Source of the DNA: Deinococcus ruber
GTDB lineage: Bacteria > Deinococcota > Deinococci > Deinococcales > Deinococcaceae
NCBI RefSeq assembly: GCF_014648095.1
Contig: NZ_BMQL01000025.1
Location: forward strand, 4,756 to 68,755
Length of the DNA stretch: 64,000 nucleotides
Reading direction: 5' to 3'
Of this stretch, positions 38,101 through 47,735 are shown one piece after another. Below the pieces are notes generated by a model, which was given only the letters and a program-made list of their open reading frames with translations, was not told where the DNA came from and made no database searches. A program made the position numbers and the translations under genes. Positions within the stretch are counted from its first letter, which is position 1; every line of letters begins with the position of its first letter.

Positions 38101-38491
38101 CTATCAGCAGCAGCAGAGGCGCGGCGTGGGTGGTGCACTCGCTGACGGCGCGGGCGATCACCACCTCGGGCGGCTCCTGAGTGGCCCGGCCAGCCACCAG
38201 CACGGGCCACGGATGAGCGGGCAGATACGGGCGGGCCGCCTCCACGAAGGCCGCGTCACGCCGGGTCATCAGCTCTGGCAGCCCGCGCAGCACGCCCGCA
38301 ACCACGTTTCCGGCACTCAGGATGACGGTGCTGTCTGCTCCGCGCTGCACCCGTTGCCGCAGCTCGCTGACCAGAAACGACTTTCCCAGCCCGGCCTGTC
38401 CCTCCAGCACCAGCAGTTCAGGCCCACCGCGCCGCACCTCCTCCCAGGTCTGGAGCAGGCGAGCCGCCGCCGCATTGTGAATCTGCGCCAA
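35129..38491 (-). CDS. Large AAA-TPR-BTAD transcriptional regulator
   Basis: 1120 aa. TTG 38491 is preceded by AGGAGG at a spacing of seven. Residues about 10-330 are an AAA/STAND ATPase with Walker A GQAGLGKS (31-38) and Walker B LLLLIEDLH (near 130). The middle (about 370-850) is a series of helical TPR-like pairs. From about residue 868 (RARLRLFGSLQIE) there is an OmpR-like winged helix, and then a bacterial transcriptional activation domain (BTAD) to the end. SARP regulators have the winged helix and BTAD at the N-terminus; here the order is reversed. The target genes are unknown. A TACTAT -10-like word lies about 60 bases upstream on its strand. Confidence 0.85.
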   Translation of the reverse strand: MAQIHNAAAARLLQTWEEVRRGGPELLVLEGQAGLGKSFLVSELRQRVQRGADSTVILSAGNVVAGVLRGLPELMTRRDAAFVEAARPYLPAHPWPVLVAGRATQEPPEVVIARAVSECTTHAAPLLLLIEDLHDHSTHSQAFLRALWTRCLLDERPALLLLTSRPLAEHPAAHSLTEELQRSSQLIRGRSGLHETLRPVDEAGVQVVLEAQLGSGAPEQLTRWLHDHTGGHPLRCAELLHLLRDQGALRMQGHGWQFSPPPSASLPSSLSAVILTRLRAVQAASGPWRLLSALAVLDGNAEERPWRQVARVGPEVFAAAQSWLLHRDLIRLVPGAGATRFQCGHPLYAPLLRAELDWNELTTLHARAAEADLDILERARHARSAELSSAWQRTREALHAAMQRGAHPDVIREARELLDWKYEYGGGPLESAEAAEVRLALVQSLRLTGALEDVLTETQPELEADGQPSSALLAARAQALMELGRLTQATELARSALAAAQPGTLEHLLLEEVLYRALVNSGQLDAAQQGLEAALNHDTPPGGARRMQLLELLAHLAHRRGDYHLSLKLGREAVAEGEAERLDESMEPQHAELCWRARNYAGSSAIHMSLWDEAERHLHAAHALVTRHAMTARLMVVEGNFAYVHLMRGEYTEAEAGSWVQYRRAEASGNIRVQAALLWNIGICRLWRGDAVQALDCMQRSLAQWPSVGSANPTDFAEALAFQGRLDEAREMLTQPNHDHYPEHPNSAARVYLLLRQPHAALDAVRSISERDGHGLYARTCLVQAQAHLQLAQQAEAEALLNAAAHHAALASHRSVSAEVQLTRAVWEWRSGQFQTARQRWQQAASDLLPRGDGHAQFVQTLFVQEAAALQERDHAPPGLTASSRARLRLFGSLQIERPGREAGDAERPWRARKVKELLALLICAYYSEGAGAVPREHLMLALWPDADSDSAELSFRKTVARVRETLGGAALLTRDAHGRYRLEHVQSDLDDFLRALERQLDAVAVSLYRAPFLNDLDLSAVLPLRDALHADWRRTLLRFAANESQAARPHLLRLLAHDPLDLEATLALLESFRQANDQEAHAACLKRARTVYHATTGEIPAELLADTGMNREQRPPAKP

Positions 38492-38652
38492 CTGTGAACC
38501 TCCTGCACGCGCCCAGGCATGGATAGAGCATCCTGAGCATAGTACAGGAGAACCGCGCCGCGCCGTTTCCTGACGAGGCAGTGGGTGCCGTGACGTTGAG
38601 ATACTGGGGGTGCAGGGCGGAAGTCAGGGAGCGACTGTCTCAGGGAGCTGTG

Positions 38653-39216
38653 CTAGCCCTGCCGCCTCGCCAGCGTCTGCCCGACGCCCAGCCCATGCCG
38701 GTAGACCAGTTGGCCGCCCAGAAATCCGCCCGCCGCAGCGAGCAGCAGCCCACTTCCCGACAGGAATTTTCCCAGTCGGCGTTTACCCCGTGCGCGGCAC
38801 ACCAGCGACGCGCCGTTCAGGATGAAGGCGGTTTCGTTGAGCAGTCCGTGAATCAGACCTGTCCGGCGGGCTTCGCCACGGGTATTCGACCAATCGGCCC
38901 AGCCGGTTCCCACTGCCGCGCCCGCGCCCACCGTGCCCAGCAGCAGCGCGAGGTCGGCGGCGTGTGCCGTGTCCTCGGCCCCGGGCAACGGTACGAAATC
39001 CAGGATGCCCGCGATCAGCCAGCCGCCCAGCGGCAGATGAATCAAAATCGGATGCAGCGGGTGGCCGATCATTTCGCCGTGCATTGCACTGAGCAGCGGC
39101 GCGGGCAGGCGTTCCAGCGCGGTTCTCAGCAGCGGCTGAAGCTGGTCGGCAAGGTCTTCCAGCGCGTCGTGCTGACTGAGAGCGTCTTCCAGGCGGTCGT
39201 TGATGGCGTTGTCCAT
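38653..39216 (-). CDS. DUF2231 membrane protein
   Basis: 187 aa from ATG 39216, with GAAGGAG upstream. After about 50 residues of helical, soluble sequence comes HPLHPILIHLPLGGW, the family hallmark, then four hydrophobic segments (about residues 58-75, 88-105, 122-140 and 155-172). Function is unknown. The family belongs to the cytoplasmic membrane and some members are near haem or redox genes, which is not the case here. Confidence 0.85.
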   Translation of the reverse strand: MDNAINDRLEDALSQHDALEDLADQLQPLLRTALERLPAPLLSAMHGEMIGHPLHPILIHLPLGGWLIAGILDFVPLPGAEDTAHAADLALLLGTVGAGAAVGTGWADWSNTRGEARRTGLIHGLLNETAFILNGASLVCRARGKRRLGKFLSGSGLLLAAAGGFLGGQLVYRHGLGVGQTLARRQG

Positions 39217-39409
39217 GTACGCTCCTTCGGGTCTGCGCTCAGCCTAAGCAGCCGGGCGACGTTGCCGATGAGGTGGGGGTAAGCACGGCTTGGAAGACAG
39301 AGGAAGTGGGGAGTGGGAAGAGGGAAGTAGGAACAGCGGCCCTGACGGGCGAGAAGGAGTGAGGGGCTTCTGCGGAATCCCAATGCGGCCCCGATGCCGT
39401 TCCCACTCC
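39217..39409. other. Intergenic region carrying a purine-rich inverted repeat
   Basis: 193 bases between the DUF2231 start and the DUF4127 stop. Most of it is occupied by the inverted repeat described at 39302-39437. The DUF2231 promoter should be near 39220-39290, but no clear boxes are seen. Confidence 0.4.
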
Positions 39410-39437
39410 CTACTTCCCACTTCCCACTCCCTCTTCC
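39302..39437. repeat. Imperfect inverted G-rich repeat with G-quadruplex potential
   Basis: The plus-strand stretch 39302-39333 is built of GGGAAG/GTGGG words. A C-rich near-mirror lies at 39400-39437. On the minus strand the second copy carries five GGG runs separated by three to five bases, which fits the usual G-quadruplex rule. It provides the last codons and the stop of the DUF4127 gene. The arms are separated by about 65 bases. Confidence 0.6.
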
Positions 39438-40926
39438 ACCTCGAAGGGAAATTCTCCGGTAAACAGGCGCGGCCAGGCGAGCCGGGGGCGGCCCCAGTGC
39501 AGCTCCAGGGCGCTGCTGGCGAAGTGGCGTGCCCACAGCGCCTGCGCCTGCGGCGTCAGCAGGTCGTTCAGATGTGTTTCGGCGTCGGAGCGCTGCTCGG
39601 CCAGATCGTAGGGCGAGGGCTGATGCAGGTGGCTGCGAACCTCGGCCCGCACGAACGACTGATACAGCGCGTCGTCTACGAAGCGGGCAAACAGCGCCTG
39701 TGTCTGAATTCGCCGCCGTTCCGGAGTGCTGATGAGCGGGGCCAGCCGTCCAAACGCGATGGCCGATCCCAGGGTATTTCCAGCGGTGTTCCAGGCGGCG
39801 TATCCGGCGAGGGACGCCAGCGGAAGCGGCTGCATCAGATGCCACAATCGGCGCTCTGCCCCGTTCGGGTACGCGATGTCAGCGACACTCACGACCCGCC
39901 CCGCTGCCAGATCGGCCCGCAGGTCGTCGAGAAAGGCGGGCAGATGGCGCTGCGGAGTATCGACGGTGCCGTAATCCGGCTGAACGTTGGCCTGCCGCAC
40001 GCCCGGCGTATTGACCGCCAGGACGAACTCGGCGTCTTCCGGGCGTGTGACCGGGTGGCAGCGGGCGGCCCGCAGATGAGCGCGGATCAGTTCTCCAGCG
40101 GGACGGTCTTCGTAGATCAGGCCTGCCGCCGCGCCGAGCGTGCCGCTGTAGCGCACGTAGACCCGCGATTCGTGCGGCAGCAGGGCGCGGGCCACCAGGG
40201 TGGCGGGCACCTCGTCGGCCCCCGGATAGCAGTCAAAGCGCTCCCACACGCCCAGCGCGTCGGCGCGGGCCTCCAGAGCGCGGCGATCCAGCGCGGCCAG
40301 ACCGTATTCGCTGGTGTCGTCGAGCGTCAGGCACAGGTGGGCCAGCGTGCCGGTTGCCAGCAGGTCGAGCGCCCGCAGGTGTAGCCGGTGGTTGCGCTCC
40401 CGGGTGCCGATCCAGTCGGCCAGAATGTGCGCGGGCAGGGCTTCGCGGGCAGCGTCGAGGGCCGGGCGTTCTGCTGCGCCGTGCCGTTCGGAGCGGTCGC
40501 GGGCGGTGCTGTAGGCCCGCAGCGCCGCGCCCCACTCGCCGTAATACGGTTTTTCCTCGTGCGGATCGTTGTCGTGGGCCACCCGCACCACCACCCCGAA
40601 CGCCAGGATGGAGAGCTGTGGGTGCGCGGCGTGCAGCCGTTCCAGCAGCGTCAGCCGCTCCAGGGCCACCTCCAGCGAGTCGTCCACGCGCCGGGCCGGA
40701 ATCATACCGCCCAGCGTCAGGGTTTCCAGGCAGACGATCAGCGTGTCGGCGTGCGCGGCTTCCTGCTCCAGCCACCCGGCCAGCGCCGCCGTGTCGCCGG
40801 GGGTATGGAAGAACGGCAGCGCTTCCGGCGGCGGTGTCCGCACCTCTGCCCCGGCCATGCGGGCAAGCTGAACCGGGTGGTCGAGCGTGGGCGGGCGGGT
40901 ATCGGGCGGAATCAGCAGCACTCTGG

Positions 40927-40930
<4 letters not shown>
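39410..40930 (-). CDS. DUF4127-family protein
   Basis: 506 aa from ATG 40930, overlapping the FAD oxidoreductase stop (ATGA). The family start is clear: VLLIPPDTRPPTLDHPVQLA at residues 4-23, followed by conserved acidic segments. No signal peptide. The function of DUF4127 is unknown, but the family is common in operons for sugar or aminosugar use, as here. The last residues (EEGVGSGK) come from a G-rich repeat that appears to have entered the 3' end. A longer frame continuing upstream to 41398 is an antisense-like extension through the FAD gene and was not used. Confidence 0.85.
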
Positions 40931-42311
<1,381 letters not shown>

Positions 42312-42315
<4 letters not shown>

Positions 42316-43217
42316 CCTTTCACCGCTCCTTCCAGCCCGCGCATGAAGTAGCGCTGGCCGAACATGAACACCACCAGAATCGGCAGCACCGTGAGCACCG
42401 CGCCCGCCATGACCGCCCGCGAGTTGGTGCTGAACTGCCCGCTGAGATTGAGCAGGCCCGCCGACAGCGGCAGCATGTCTTCGTCGATGGGCAGGATGCG
42501 TGCCCACAGGAAGCTGTTCCAGAACGCCACGAATTCCAGAATGGCAAACGCCACGATGGTCGGCAGGGCCAGCGGCAGCATCACCCGCCGCCAGATGGTC
42601 AACTCTTTTGCCCCGTCGATGCGGGCGGCCTCGATCAGCTCGGTGGGCACGCCCATATACGCCTGCCGGATCAGAAACAGGCCCACGATGCTCGCCAGAC
42701 TCGGCAGCACGATGGCGGCATACTGGCTGATCATATTCAGCGCTGCGCCCAGCGGCCCGCTGTGAATCTGGAGCAGACCGAGCTTCACCGTCGTGATGTA
42801 ATTGACGATCAGGCCCGCCTCGTTGGGCAGCACCATCAGCGTCAGGATCGCCACGAACAGCGCGTTCTGCCCCGGAAAGCGCATCTTGGCGAGCGGGTAC
42901 GCGGCCAGAGATGCCAGCAGCACCGTCAGGCTCACCCCAGCCGTGCAGATCACGAGACTGTTCACCGCCATGCGCCAGAAGGGAACAGTGGTGCCGGTAA
43001 ACACCGCCGCGTAGTTGCGGGCGCTCAGGTTGGCGGGCAGCAGCTTGGCGTCGTAGATGTTGCCGGTGCTCTCCAGACTGGTAATAAACGTCCAGTAGAA
43101 CGGGTACAGCGTGATGAGCGCGATGATGATCAGGACGGCGTAGGCGAGGGCATTCAGCAGCCGGGTACGCGTCTGGCGGCGGCGTTTCATCTGGGCAGCG
43201 CTGAGCTGGACGGTCAT
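42312..43217 (-). CDS. Carbohydrate ABC transporter permease, MalG type
   Basis: 301 aa with six hydrophobic segments. The EAA loop reads ELIEAARIDGAKELTIWRRV near residue 210, which contacts the ATPase. No ATPase gene is in this operon, so a shared MsiK-like ATPase elsewhere is expected. It overlaps both neighbours by ATGA. It forms a channel with the MalF-type protein encoded just before it. Confidence 0.92.
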
Positions 43218-44140
43218 GCGTCGCTTCTCCCGCCGCGTGTCAGGCGGAAGTTGACCGCCCCGAAGATCAGGCTGATGACCGCGATGACCAGTCCTGCCGC
43301 CGCCGCGTAGCCGTACCGGAAGTCCTGAAAGGCCCGCGAATACGTGAAAAACAGCGCTGTGTATGTGCTTCCCACCGGGCCTCCCTGCGTCATGACATAG
43401 ATTTCCTCGAAGACCTTGATGGCGCTGATGGTGCTCAGGAGGCTGCACACCAGCACCGTGGGCCGCAGCGCCGGAAGCGTGATGTGCCAGAACACCTGCC
43501 AGCGGGAAGCCCCGTCGATCATGGCGGCTTCCTCGTGGTCTTTCGGAATGCCCTGAAGCCCCGCGAGGTACAGCACCATGTAATAGCCGATGCCCTTCCA
43601 GAGCGTCACGAACATGACCGCGTACAGGGCGCTGCCGGGGTCGTTCAGCAGGCTGTGCGGGTCTTTCATCAGGCCCAGGTGTTGCAGCAGAAACGTGACC
43701 GGGCCGTCCTGCTGGTACATCCACGTCCAGATCAGGCCGACCACCGCGAAGCTCGTGACCACCGGCACGTAATACGCGGTGCGGAAAAAGCCGATGCCCG
43801 GCAGCGGGCGATTGACCAGCAGCGCCAGCCCGATGGACAGCAGTTGCAGCACCGGCACCACCAGCAGGTATTTCAGGCTGTTGACGACGCCGCTCCAGAA
43901 CTGATCGTCGTGCAGCAGCAGCTGGAAGTTGTGCAGCCCCACGAACCTGGGCGGGCTGATGATGTTGTAGTCGGTGAACGCCAGATACGTGCCGAACAGC
44001 ACCGGCCAGGTGTGGTACAGGCCCAGCAGCAGCAGAAACGGCAGCAGGAAGGCGTAGGCCAGCAGCGTGGTCCGCAGGCTGAAACGCGGCTGGGTGCGCT
44101 CCTGGGTGGTTGGCGGGGCGGCGGGCTTGCTTCCGATCAC
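43214..44140 (-). CDS. Carbohydrate ABC transporter permease, MalF type
   Basis: 308 aa, GTG start overlapping the GH20 stop (GTGA). About six hydrophobic segments. The EAA motif HEEAAMIDGASRWQVFWHITLP lies near residue 210. It pairs with the MalG-type permease and the solute-binding protein at 46325-47548. The glycosidase upstream suggests that the load is an N-acetylaminosugar or a small oligomer of it. Confidence 0.92.
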   Translation of the reverse strand: MIGSKPAAPPTTQERTQPRFSLRTTLLAYAFLLPFLLLLGLYHTWPVLFGTYLAFTDYNIISPPRFVGLHNFQLLLHDDQFWSGVVNSLKYLLVVPVLQLLSIGLALLVNRPLPGIGFFRTAYYVPVVTSFAVVGLIWTWMYQQDGPVTFLLQHLGLMKDPHSLLNDPGSALYAVMFVTLWKGIGYYMVLYLAGLQGIPKDHEEAAMIDGASRWQVFWHITLPALRPTVLVCSLLSTISAIKVFEEIYVMTQGGPVGSTYTALFFTYSRAFQDFRYGYAAAAGLVIAVISLIFGAVNFRLTRGGRSDA

Positions 44141-46215
44141 GGGGCGACTCCTCCTTCGAGGGTGGTAAGGCCCAGCACCGCGAGCGCCGCCGCCGTGCCG
44201 TCACTGATGAACGTCACGCTGCGGAGCAGTTTGGTGGGGGAGGGGTTGACCCAGGTCAGGGTGCTGAGATTCACGTCCAGCCCGTCGGCGGTGCGGCCTC
44301 TCCAGGCCGGGGCGGGAATCATGCTGTTGGCGGTGGTGTCGCTCCAGGCCCGCAGATGGCGGCTGTACTGAAGCGGCTGAACAACCGTGCTCCCGTCGTC
44401 GTAGGTGATGACGTAGCTGCCGACCTGATCGCGGTCGGCGGGCGTGGGCCAGGGCGTCGTATGCAGAAAACTCAGCGCCCGGACGCGGCGGTTCAGCGGC
44501 ACCGTCACGCGGTCTGGCAGATTCTGGACGTTGGCGCGTGTGCCGCGCAGCATCACCGCGCCGCTGACCAGAAAGCGGGTGTCGCCCAGGCGAACGTCGC
44601 CGGTGGGCAGCGCCGAAAGATCGGTGCCTGCCCCCTTGCCGATCCAGCCCTTGCCGTCCGTGTCCTTCAGCGCCCTCGTCACGAAGGGCGACAGGTCGAT
44701 CAGTGCGCCCGTCTGAGCGGTGTAGGGGGCGGGCTGGTAGCCGTCGCGGTACGTGACCTCGGCGGGCACGGGCAGCGGCGTTGCCGGATTCCAGGCTGCC
44801 TGAGCGCCGCGCACATACGCCACGCCCTGAGCTGCCGCTCCGTCCCACACGCTGGGATTGCCAAAATACCCGGTCCAGCGCGTCTGGATATACCCTGCAC
44901 CCGCCGCCGCCGCGCTCTGGCCCATCGCCTCGGGATTGCCGGGGTCGGCCCACGCCGCGCCCAGCAGCGGAAATCCCTGCCCCTTGAAGGCGGTGAGCGC
45001 CGGATAGCTGGCAGCGGGCAGATAGTTCCAGTACGCGACCTGGATATCTTTGGGCAGGCGGGCGGGCAGCGTGCCGATCAGGGCGTCGCTGAAGGCCACG
45101 TCATGCCAGATCATCGTCTGCACGCCCATGCTCTTCAGGGCGTCGTGCAGCCTCACGGTATCATCGACGTACAGCGTCTCGAAGCCCGCCGCCACGCCGT
45201 TTGGCCGGGCCGGAAAGCGGTCGCGGTTTCTCACCTCGTCGTGTCCGATGTGCAGCACCTTCGGATGAAAAACCTCGACGGCCTCGCGCAGAATCGGCAG
45301 AATCACCCGGTCGTAGGTCGCCGGGTTCAGCGTGTCGTAGGCGTAGTTCGCCTGCCCCTGCGGGTCCTGCACCAGATCGAGGTTCTTGCCGTTCTGGAAC
45401 ATCCAGTTCACGTGCGAGAGCGTTTCGATCAGCGGAATGACTTCCAGGCCGTGCGTGCGGGCCAGGTCGGCCACCCGCGCCGCCTCGGCCTTGGTCGCCC
45501 CCTGCGGATTGGCGTAGCCGCCCGCTCTGGCGGTGTCCCACTGCACGTAGTCGCTCATCACCAGCACCGCGTTGTATTTCAGGCGGGCCAGCAGCGGAAT
45601 CAGGGCGTCGTTCACGCCGCTGCTGCTGTCCAGATAGATCATGGCGACGCGGCGGGCCACGGCGGGCGCGTCCTGAATTCGGGCGAAGCGCAGCCCCCCC
45701 GCCGTCAGAAGCTGCGCCAGCGTCTGCGCTCCGTGATACGCGCCCGCCGCGTCTGCGCCGACGATGGTCGCGCCCGACGCGTCCACGATCAGCGCGTAAC
45801 TCTCCGGTTTGTCGCTCAGCAGGCCCGCGCTCTGCGCCTTTGCCGCCAGCACCGGGTCGGCCCGCGTCCCGATCACGATTCGGCGTGTGCCGCCCGTTCC
45901 CAGGGTCAGGCCCAGCCGCGTCTGCCATTCCTGCCGCAGATCACGGGCCGCCCAGCCGAGTTCGGGGGCGTCGCCGCGAAGCTCCAGCCCCAGTCCAGCC
46001 AGCGGCAGCAGACCCGCCGGATAGCTGGCGTGCAGCGGCACTGGCGTGACGGCGGTGGGCGGCGCGTGAACCTGGGCGTCGGGAACGGGCCGGGCAGCGG
46101 CACTGGGCTGTGTCTGGGCGGGCGTCGTCTGGATTGGCTGTGTCTGGGCCAGAACAGGAAGGCCGGGCAGGGCAAGCAGCAGGGCAGCGAGAAGAATCAG
46201 GACGGGTCGGCGCAT
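44137..46215 (-). CDS. Secreted beta-N-acetylhexosaminidase, GH20 family
   Basis: 692 aa with a signal peptide (residues 1-23, ending PVLAQ). A GH20 N-terminal domain is followed by the catalytic barrel, with the acid pair Asp-Glu in HIGHDEV (near residue 325) and a later YWNYLP strand. The about 150-residue C-terminal part is beta-rich and may bind carbohydrate. The enzyme removes terminal GlcNAc or GalNAc by substrate-assisted catalysis, outside the membrane given the signal. It sits in a transporter operon, and a GH3 gene is divergent, which supports use of chitin- or peptidoglycan-derived sugars. Confidence 0.9.
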   Translation of the reverse strand: MRRPVLILLAALLLALPGLPVLAQTQPIQTTPAQTQPSAAARPVPDAQVHAPPTAVTPVPLHASYPAGLLPLAGLGLELRGDAPELGWAARDLRQEWQTRLGLTLGTGGTRRIVIGTRADPVLAAKAQSAGLLSDKPESYALIVDASGATIVGADAAGAYHGAQTLAQLLTAGGLRFARIQDAPAVARRVAMIYLDSSSGVNDALIPLLARLKYNAVLVMSDYVQWDTARAGGYANPQGATKAEAARVADLARTHGLEVIPLIETLSHVNWMFQNGKNLDLVQDPQGQANYAYDTLNPATYDRVILPILREAVEVFHPKVLHIGHDEVRNRDRFPARPNGVAAGFETLYVDDTVRLHDALKSMGVQTMIWHDVAFSDALIGTLPARLPKDIQVAYWNYLPAASYPALTAFKGQGFPLLGAAWADPGNPEAMGQSAAAAGAGYIQTRWTGYFGNPSVWDGAAAQGVAYVRGAQAAWNPATPLPVPAEVTYRDGYQPAPYTAQTGALIDLSPFVTRALKDTDGKGWIGKGAGTDLSALPTGDVRLGDTRFLVSGAVMLRGTRANVQNLPDRVTVPLNRRVRALSFLHTTPWPTPADRDQVGSYVITYDDGSTVVQPLQYSRHLRAWSDTTANSMIPAPAWRGRTADGLDVNLSTLTWVNPSPTKLLRSVTFISDGTAAALAVLGLTTLEGGVAP

Positions 46216-46241
46216 TCAGGCTCCAGAATACGAAACGGGGC

Positions 46242-46269
46242 GGGGCAGCGGAGGGATGTCCGCTGCTCC
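46242..46269. repeat. Stem-loop between binding-protein and GH20 genes
   Basis: The arms 46242-46252 and 46259-46269 pair over 11 bases with one G-T wobble around a six-base loop. No T-run follows on the transcribed strand. A REP-like hairpin in this place may protect the mRNA of the binding protein, as in the malE-malF gap of enteric bacteria. Confidence 0.5.
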
Positions 46270-46324
46270 ACGCCCGGAAGAGAGCTGGTGTTCAGTCGGG
46301 AAAGCGGGCAGAGTGTCGCCGCGT

Positions 46325-47548
46325 TTACAGGCTGGCGTTCCAGGCTTTCACGATGTCGTCGAGCGCTTCCTTGCTGGTCTTCTGCCCGGCCATCGCGGCC
46401 TCGATGTTGTCCTTGAAGACCTTGAACAGTCGGCTGGAATCCGGCACCACCACCGTCAGGTCGCGGGCCTTGCTGAGTTCCACACTGCTGACGAGGCGGC
46501 CCTGGTCGATGGCGTTCTGTCCACCGGTCTTGAAGAAGGCGTCGGCGCTGGAATGCACGGTGCTGGGGAAGGTCGTCTTCGTCACCTTGCTGAAGGCGAG
46601 CTGATTCAGGTCGTTGGTGATGAAGGTGGCGAGTTTCTGGCTCAGGGCCTTGTCTGCCGCGCCCTTGGGAATGCTCATGCCCATCAGCGGAGTGTGAATG
46701 ACATTTCCGGCGATGTTGATGGGGTACGGAGCCACGCGGGTCACGTCGTAGACTGCCTTGTTGTCGTTGGCGACCCGCAGAATGAACTGCGGCCCGGTAA
46801 TCAGCATAGCGAGTTTTCCGGCGCTGTACAGCTCGGTGGCGGCAGTAAATCCGCGCCGCATGGTGTCTTCGGGAATGTACCCCTTCTTGTACAGATCGAC
46901 GTACTGCTGAAGCAGCGCCACATGCTTGTCGCTGTTAAACACCGCCTGGCTACCGTCTTTGCTCAGAATCGGCAGCCCGGCTTCCTGAAAGATGCTCAGG
47001 AAGTTGGTGCCGTTGATGTTGGGCATGAAGCCGTACAGCCCGGTCTTGTCCTTGATCTGCTTGGCGGCGGCCATGAGTGTCTGGATGGTGCGCGGCGGGT
47101 TGGCCGGATCGAGGCCCGCTTTCTTGAAGATGTCGGTGTTGTACGCCACGACCTTGGGTGCCCAGTACCACGGCACGCCGTACACCTTGTTCCCGAAGGT
47201 GAAGGTGCCGAGCGCCTTGGCGAAATAGGTCTTGCTGCCCGCGCCCAGATCCATGCTTTCCAGTGCGCCCTGCTGGTACAGTTTCACGGCCTGATCGCTC
47301 GACAGGTTCACCACGGCGGGCGGGCGTCCAGCGGCGACGGCGGCCAGCAGTTTCTGCTCGATGGCCGACTGCGGCACATCCACCCATTTCACGGTCACGC
47401 CGGGATTGGCCTTCTCGAAGGCAGTGGCTACGCGGTTCATCTCATCGTTGAACAGCGGCGCGAGGCTGATGGTCCAGAACTCCACGACCTTCTGAGCGTG
47501 GGCGGCACTGGCAGACAGTAGAAGAGCGGTCATCACAAACTTTTTCAT
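46325..47548 (-). CDS. ABC transporter solute-binding protein, aminosugar type
   Basis: 407 aa, extracellular solute-binding family 1 (MalE-like). The signal peptide is residues 1-18 (ending SAAHAQK), without a lipobox cysteine. The mature part starts VVEFWTISL and contains the family words AAVAAGRPPAVVNLSS and YGVPWYWAPKVVAYNTDIFKKAGL (from about residue 120, cited in part). AGGAG lies seven bases before ATG 47548. It is the first gene of the leftward operon. Substrate specificity is inferred from the GH20 and GH3 neighbours. Confidence 0.92.
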   Translation of the reverse strand: MKKFVMTALLLSASAAHAQKVVEFWTISLAPLFNDEMNRVATAFEKANPGVTVKWVDVPQSAIEQKLLAAVAAGRPPAVVNLSSDQAVKLYQQGALESMDLGAGSKTYFAKALGTFTFGNKVYGVPWYWAPKVVAYNTDIFKKAGLDPANPPRTIQTLMAAAKQIKDKTGLYGFMPNINGTNFLSIFQEAGLPILSKDGSQAVFNSDKHVALLQQYVDLYKKGYIPEDTMRRGFTAATELYSAGKLAMLITGPQFILRVANDNKAVYDVTRVAPYPINIAGNVIHTPLMGMSIPKGAADKALSQKLATFITNDLNQLAFSKVTKTTFPSTVHSSADAFFKTGGQNAIDQGRLVSSVELSKARDLTVVVPDSSRLFKVFKDNIEAAMAGQKTSKEALDDIVKAWNASL

Positions 47549-47613
47549 GGGAACTCCTGAAATGGTGGGGTGCAGGGAATGTGGACGATGAGGGATAGCT
47601 GTAGAGATAGCAG

Positions 47614-47639
47614 ATTTCAGCGCAATTCGGGGCTGAAAT
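47614..47639. promoter_or_regulatory. Operator-like inverted repeat in a divergent promoter region
   Basis: ATTTCAGC (47614-47621) and GCTGAAAT (47632-47639) are perfect complements with a 10-base spacer. The repeat lies between the divergent aminosugar operon and the GH3 gene, so a single regulator could control both. No regulator gene is adjacent. Confidence 0.5.
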
Positions 47640-47658
47640 TGGTGAGTGGGGCCAGCAG

Positions 47659-47688
47659 TTGACTTCCTGCGCGGCCAGCTTCTAGAGT
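47659..47688 (+). promoter_or_regulatory. Promoter candidate for the GH3 gene
   Basis: TTGACT (47659-47664), 18-base spacer, TAGAGT (47683-47688). It lies 48 bases before ATG 47736. The boxes are moderate matches. Confidence 0.4.
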
Positions 47689-47735
47689 TCGGCAGATTCC
47701 AACCGCAGGTTCAAACCAGCTTTTCCGGAGGGCGA

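Noticed and set aside
36053..38497. 814-codon open frame on the plus strand opposite the AAA-TPR-BTAD regulator
   Set aside because: Low-complexity Arg/Gln/Ala composition and no motif; the minus-strand gene has Walker motifs, a BTAD and a strong ribosome-binding site.
44110..46416. 768-codon open frame on the plus strand opposite GH20
   Set aside because: Antisense shadow; the minus strand carries a signal peptide and the GH20 Asp-Glu pair.
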